The notes under the pieces: generated by a model
Told to the model about the DNA's origin: nothing
Databases searched by the model: none
Seen by the model: the letters and a program-made list of their open reading frames with translations, nothing else
Made by a program: the position numbers and the translations under genes
Source of the DNA: an uncultured Pseudorhodobacter sp.
GTDB taxonomy: Bacteria > Pseudomonadota > Alphaproteobacteria > Rhodobacterales > Rhodobacteraceae
Length of the DNA: 9,325 bases
Reading direction: 5' to 3'
Assembly (NCBI GenBank): GCA_937910975.1
Contig: CALEMZ010000319.1
Span: 1-9,325 of the forward strand
Shown here: piece after piece, positions 6,826-9,325 of the stretch
Position numbering within the stretch: position 1 is the stretch's first letter
Layout: each line of letters starts with the position of its first letter

Positions 6826-7287
6826 ATGGCTGACTTGCCGCGCGACAGTGTGATGGGGGTGTCGGAGATGGCCCCGCTGCGGGACGGTGAGCGGGTGCTG
6901 GCCAAATGGCGGGCGGATGCGCAGACCTATTGGCGCGGCCATGGGATCATGGCTTTGGTGGGTGGGGCGCTCGCGGGAGGAGCGCTAATGGCGATGGGAA
7001 ACCCCACGCCGTGGGTTGGGCCTGTGGCCGCTGTCGCAGCATTGGGCCTGCGCGGCTGGTATTTGGCCTCGGAGGCTTTCGCAGGCGTTTGGCGTTTGAC
7101 CGATCAGCGCTTGCAAGGCCCCGGCGGGCGCGAGATTGCGCTTTCGGCGATTGCTAAAGCCCGCCCGTTTCTGGGCGATGTGCAGGTTGTCACCACCAGT
7201 GGCGACAAGCACCTGATGAAATATATGGCAGAGGCAGGCGCGGTCGTTGCGGCGATTGATGCGGCTAAGACAGGGCGGCGTTTGTGA
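6826..7287 (+). CDS. Small membrane protein with a bacterial PH-like pattern, in the pyr operon
   Basis: 153 residues, function unknown. The layout is a short polar N-terminus with LRDGERVLAKWRAD (18-31), two hydrophobic segments (about 39-58 and 63-86), then WRLTDQRLQGPGGREIALSAI (89-109) and LGDVQVVTTSGDKHLMKY (116-133). A pair of membrane helices followed by a (W)xLTxxRL strand is typical of bacterial PH-like (YdbT/bPH2-type) membrane proteins, so I infer that fold, moderately. ATG at 6826 is preferred over TTG at 6820 because AAGGA lies eight bases before the ATG and only two bases before the TTG. It sits between pyrB and the pyrC-like gene on the same strand, so it is co-transcribed with pyrimidine genes, but nothing in the sequence ties it to the pathway. 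Confidence 0.82.
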   Translation: MADLPRDSVMGVSEMAPLRDGERVLAKWRADAQTYWRGHGIMALVGGALAGGALMAMGNPTPWVGPVAAVAALGLRGWYLASEAFAGVWRLTDQRLQGPGGREIALSAIAKARPFLGDVQVVTTSGDKHLMKYMAEAGAVVAAIDAAKTGRRL

Positions 7288-7333
7288 TTGCCCCCGGCCA
7301 AGATGCCCTTTTGTGGATGATAAAGGCTATGCG

Positions 7334-8626
7334 ATGACCCTATTTCTGGAAAACGCCCGTATCATTGACCCGGAAGCTGGGGTGGAGACGATTGGCAATG
7401 TGATCCTTGATGGCGGGCTGATCGCTGTGATTGGGGCGGGGTCTGCACCGGCGGGCGCGCGGGTGATCGATTGCGGCGGCAAGTGTCTGGCACCCGGCAT
7501 CGTGGATATCGGGGTCAAGATCGGTGAGCCGGGGGAACGACATCGTGAAAGCTTCCGCTCGGCCGGACTGGCGGCGGCGGCGGGCGGGGTGACGACGATT
7601 ATCGCGCGGCCCGACACCAACCCCGCGATCGATACGCCCGAAGTGCTGGAATTTGTGACCCGCCGCGCGGCGCAGGCCCCGGTGCGTATTCATCATATGG
7701 CGACACTGACCAAGGAGCGAGCTGGACGCGAGATGGTCGAGATTGGCTTTTTGCTCGATGCGGGCGCGATGGCCTTTACTGATTTCGACCATGTGGTGAC
7801 GGATACACGCGTGTTGGTTCGTGCGCTGACCTATGCGCGCGGTTTAGGGGCCTTGGTGATCGGCCACCCGCAAGACCCTGGCCTTTCCAAGGGGGCGGCG
7901 GTGACGAGCGGCAAGTTCGCATCGCTTCTGGGCTTGCCGGGGGTGCATCCGATGGCTGAACGGCTTGGTCTGGACCGGGATCTGGGCCTGGTGGAGATGA
8001 CTGGCGTGCGCTATCACGCCGATCAGATCACCTGCGCGCGCTCGCTTCCGGCGCTGGAACGCGCCAAGCGCAACGGGCTGCCGGTGACGGCTGGGGTGAG
8101 CATTCACCATCTGACGCTGAACGATCTGGATGTGGGCGATTACCGCAGCTTTTTCAAACTGACCCCGCCGCTGCGCGCAGAAGAAGACCGTTTGGCGGTG
8201 CTGGAGGCAGTGGCAAGTGGGTTGATTGATGTGATCTGCTCAATGCACACGCCGCAGGACGAAGAAAGCAAGCGTCTGCCGTTCGAGGAAGCGGCCTCGG
8301 GGGCCGTGGCGCTGGAGACGTTCTTGCCCGCCGCCATGAGGCTTTACCATTCTGGCGCAATGGACCTGCCGGGGCTGTTTCGCGCGATGTCATTGAACCC
8401 GGCGCGGATAATGGGCTTGCCTTATGGGCGCATGGCTGAGGGCGCACCCGCCGATCTGGTGCTGTTCGATCCGGACGCGCCTTTTGTGCTGGACCGTGCT
8501 AAATTGCACTCCAAGTCAAAGAACACGCCGTTTGACGGGCAGCGGATGGAGGGGCGAGTGATCGCCACATTCGTCGGCGGCCATCAGGTTTTCGGCGCAG
8601 AGAATAGGATGATGCGCGATGCCTGA
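7334..8626 (+). CDS. pyrC: Dihydroorotase-like protein, pyrB-associated, with metal ligands missing
   Basis: Amidohydrolase-fold protein (430 residues) of the dihydroorotase family, which closes carbamoyl-aspartate to dihydroorotate. The N-terminal strand region and APGIVDIGVKIGEPG (53-67) mark the family, but the DxHxH metal motif reads D-I-G-V-K (58-62), so both His are gone. The late motif usually written DHAPH reads SMHTPQ (303-308), with Met at the catalytic Asp. D150, H178 and H228 may match remaining ligands. C-terminal GRMAEGAPADLVLFDP (365-380) and SKSKNTPFDG (393-402) are typical. By analogy with the pseudomonad PyrC' (PyrX), it may be an inactive partner of ATCase, with a true dihydroorotase elsewhere. 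ATG at 7334 has AAAGG (7322-7326) seven bases upstream; the frame extends to 7247 but that part overlaps the previous gene. The stop overlaps plsY by 8 bp. The symbol is a homology label only. Confidence 0.92.
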   Translation: MTLFLENARIIDPEAGVETIGNVILDGGLIAVIGAGSAPAGARVIDCGGKCLAPGIVDIGVKIGEPGERHRESFRSAGLAAAAGGVTTIIARPDTNPAIDTPEVLEFVTRRAAQAPVRIHHMATLTKERAGREMVEIGFLLDAGAMAFTDFDHVVTDTRVLVRALTYARGLGALVIGHPQDPGLSKGAAVTSGKFASLLGLPGVHPMAERLGLDRDLGLVEMTGVRYHADQITCARSLPALERAKRNGLPVTAGVSIHHLTLNDLDVGDYRSFFKLTPPLRAEEDRLAVLEAVASGLIDVICSMHTPQDEESKRLPFEEAASGAVALETFLPAAMRLYHSGAMDLPGLFRAMSLNPARIMGLPYGRMAEGAPADLVLFDPDAPFVLDRAKLHSKSKNTPFDGQRMEGRVIATFVGGHQVFGAENRMMRDA

Positions 8627-9227
8627 GATAACTTCTGCCCCGTTATTGCTGATTGTGGTGGCGGTATTGGCCTATTTATTGGGATCGGTGCCTTTTGGTG
8701 TGGTTGTCACGCGGGCGTTTGGCCTTGGTGATTTGCGCGCCATTGGGTCGGGCAATATCGGGGCGACCAATGTGCTGCGCACTGGTAACAAGGGGGCGGC
8801 GCTGGCGACCTTGCTGCTGGATGCGGGTAAGGGCGGCGTTGCGGTGCTGATCGCGCGGGCGCTGGTGGGCGAAGATGCAGCACACCTGGCCGGATTGGCT
8901 GCGTTTTTGGGGCATCTATTTCCGATTTGGCTGGGGTTCAAGGGGGGCAAGGGCGTGGCAACCTTCCTTGGCATCTTGTTGGCACTGTTTTGGCCAGTGG
9001 GGCTTGCGGCCTGCGCAAGTTGGTTGGCCGCCGCCGCTTTGGGGCGGATTTCATCGCTGGCAGCCTTGGTCGCGGCGGCATCCTCAACCATGTGGATGCT
9101 GGCGTTTGGTGAGGGGCGGATGATGCTTTTGGGCGCCATCCTGACGCTGCTGGTCTATTGGCGCCATGCGGAAAATATTAAGCGATTGAAGGCCGGGACG
9201 GAACCAAAGATCGGAAAAAAGGGCTAA
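8619..9227 (+). CDS. plsY: Acylphosphate:glycerol-3-phosphate acyltransferase
   Basis: Integral membrane enzyme that moves an acyl group from acyl phosphate (made by PlsX) to glycerol 3-phosphate, giving lysophosphatidic acid, the first step of phospholipid synthesis. 202 residues, a normal length. All three family motifs are seen: GSGNIGATNVLR (43-54), FLGHLFPIWLGFKGGKGVAT (96-115), and HAENIKRLKAGTE (183-195). Five or so hydrophobic helices lie near 8-30, 59-82, 88-104, 113-139 and 145-180. The ATG at 8619 lies 8 bp inside the end of the dihydroorotase-like gene, with AGGA (8606-8609) nine bases upstream, so translation is probably coupled. Last gene of the operon; its stop overlaps the stop of the opposite gene by four bases and no terminator is visible. 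Confidence 0.97.
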   Translation: MPEITSAPLLLIVVAVLAYLLGSVPFGVVVTRAFGLGDLRAIGSGNIGATNVLRTGNKGAALATLLLDAGKGGVAVLIARALVGEDAAHLAGLAAFLGHLFPIWLGFKGGKGVATFLGILLALFWPVGLAACASWLAAAALGRISSLAALVAAASSTMWMLAFGEGRMMLLGAILTLLVYWRHAENIKRLKAGTEPKIGKKG

Positions 9228-9325
9228 GCCTGACTGCCCAGACTATCCAGATAGGTGCGGGTGCAGGTGGTGATATGGCGAAAACGGTCGCCGCCCAGAT
9301 GGATGCCGCCATACCAGCGAGTGAC
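9224..9325 (-). CDS. IMPACT/YigZ-family (UPF0029) protein, C-terminal 33 residues only
   Basis: The minus frame is open from the right edge to TAG at 9226-9224 and encodes 33 residues. VTRWYGGIHLGGDRFRHI followed by TTCTRTYL closely matches the conserved end of the IMPACT/UPF0029 domain, known as (S/T)RWYGG-x-LG-x-DRF(K/R)HI-x-x-C-(A/T)R in eukaryotic IMPACT. The chain ends just after the domain (SLGSQA), so the second domain found in E. coli YigZ is absent. Yeast Yih1 and mammalian IMPACT inhibit the kinase Gcn2; the bacterial role is not known. The start lies outside the window. Identification rests on a short fragment from memory. Confidence 0.7.
   Translation of the reverse strand, partial: VTRWYGGIHLGGDRFRHITTCTRTYLDSLGSQA

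Noticed and set aside
7247..7333. Upstream start for the dihydroorotase-like gene
   Set aside because: It overlaps the end of the preceding gene, and the extra residues (Cys/Arg/Pro-rich) are unlike the family. ATG at 7334 has a ribosome binding site and the usual N-terminus.
1..9325. CRISPR arrays, tRNA/rRNA genes, insertion sequences, phage genes
   Set aside because: No regularly spaced repeats, no recognisable RNA genes, and no transposase or integrase motifs seen on either strand; nearly all bases are in housekeeping-type or transport genes.

Overview
The window looks like ordinary chromosomal DNA of an alphaproteobacterium, most likely from the Rhodobacterales (Rhodobacter/roseobacter group). 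This rests on high GC content, tight gene packing with overlapping starts and stops, and proteins that resemble the Rhodobacterales versions as I remember them, especially the pyrB-linked dihydroorotase-like protein and the uracil-DNA glycosylase with NVIPWRPPGN. No database search was possible. I see no insertion sequence, prophage, CRISPR array, tRNA or rRNA.

Left part, minus strand (1-3483): a two-gene RND efflux unit. The periplasmic adaptor comes first (3483 to 1996). Three bases later comes the inner-membrane RND pump (start 1992), which runs off the left edge after 664 residues. The 145 bp upstream of the adaptor (3484-3628) hold a strong palindrome that could be an operator.

Middle, minus strand (3629-5622): a compact unit of three unrelated functions, read in the order uracil-DNA glycosylase, LysE/RhtB-type exporter, MoaB. 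The exporter starts with GTG inside the glycosylase stop codon (GTGA overlap), and moaB starts three bases after the exporter stop. This suggests one transcript with translational coupling.

A 160-bp divergent control region (5623-5782) separates this unit from a plus-strand operon: pyrB (aspartate carbamoyltransferase), a small membrane protein with a bacterial PH-like pattern, a dihydroorotase-like pyrC that lacks several metal ligands, and plsY (acylphosphate:glycerol-3-phosphate acyltransferase). pyrB and the pyrC-like gene belong to pyrimidine synthesis. plsY overlaps the pyrC-like gene by 8 bp and begins phospholipid synthesis. At the right edge (9224-9325, minus) lies the C-terminal end of what looks like an IMPACT/YigZ (UPF0029) protein; its stop codon overlaps the plsY stop codon.

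The points most worth a second look are the missing metal ligands in the dihydroorotase-like protein, the missing iron-sulfur cysteines in the glycosylase, the palindrome upstream of the efflux genes, and the unusual IMPACT fragment. I found no convincing wholly new system.
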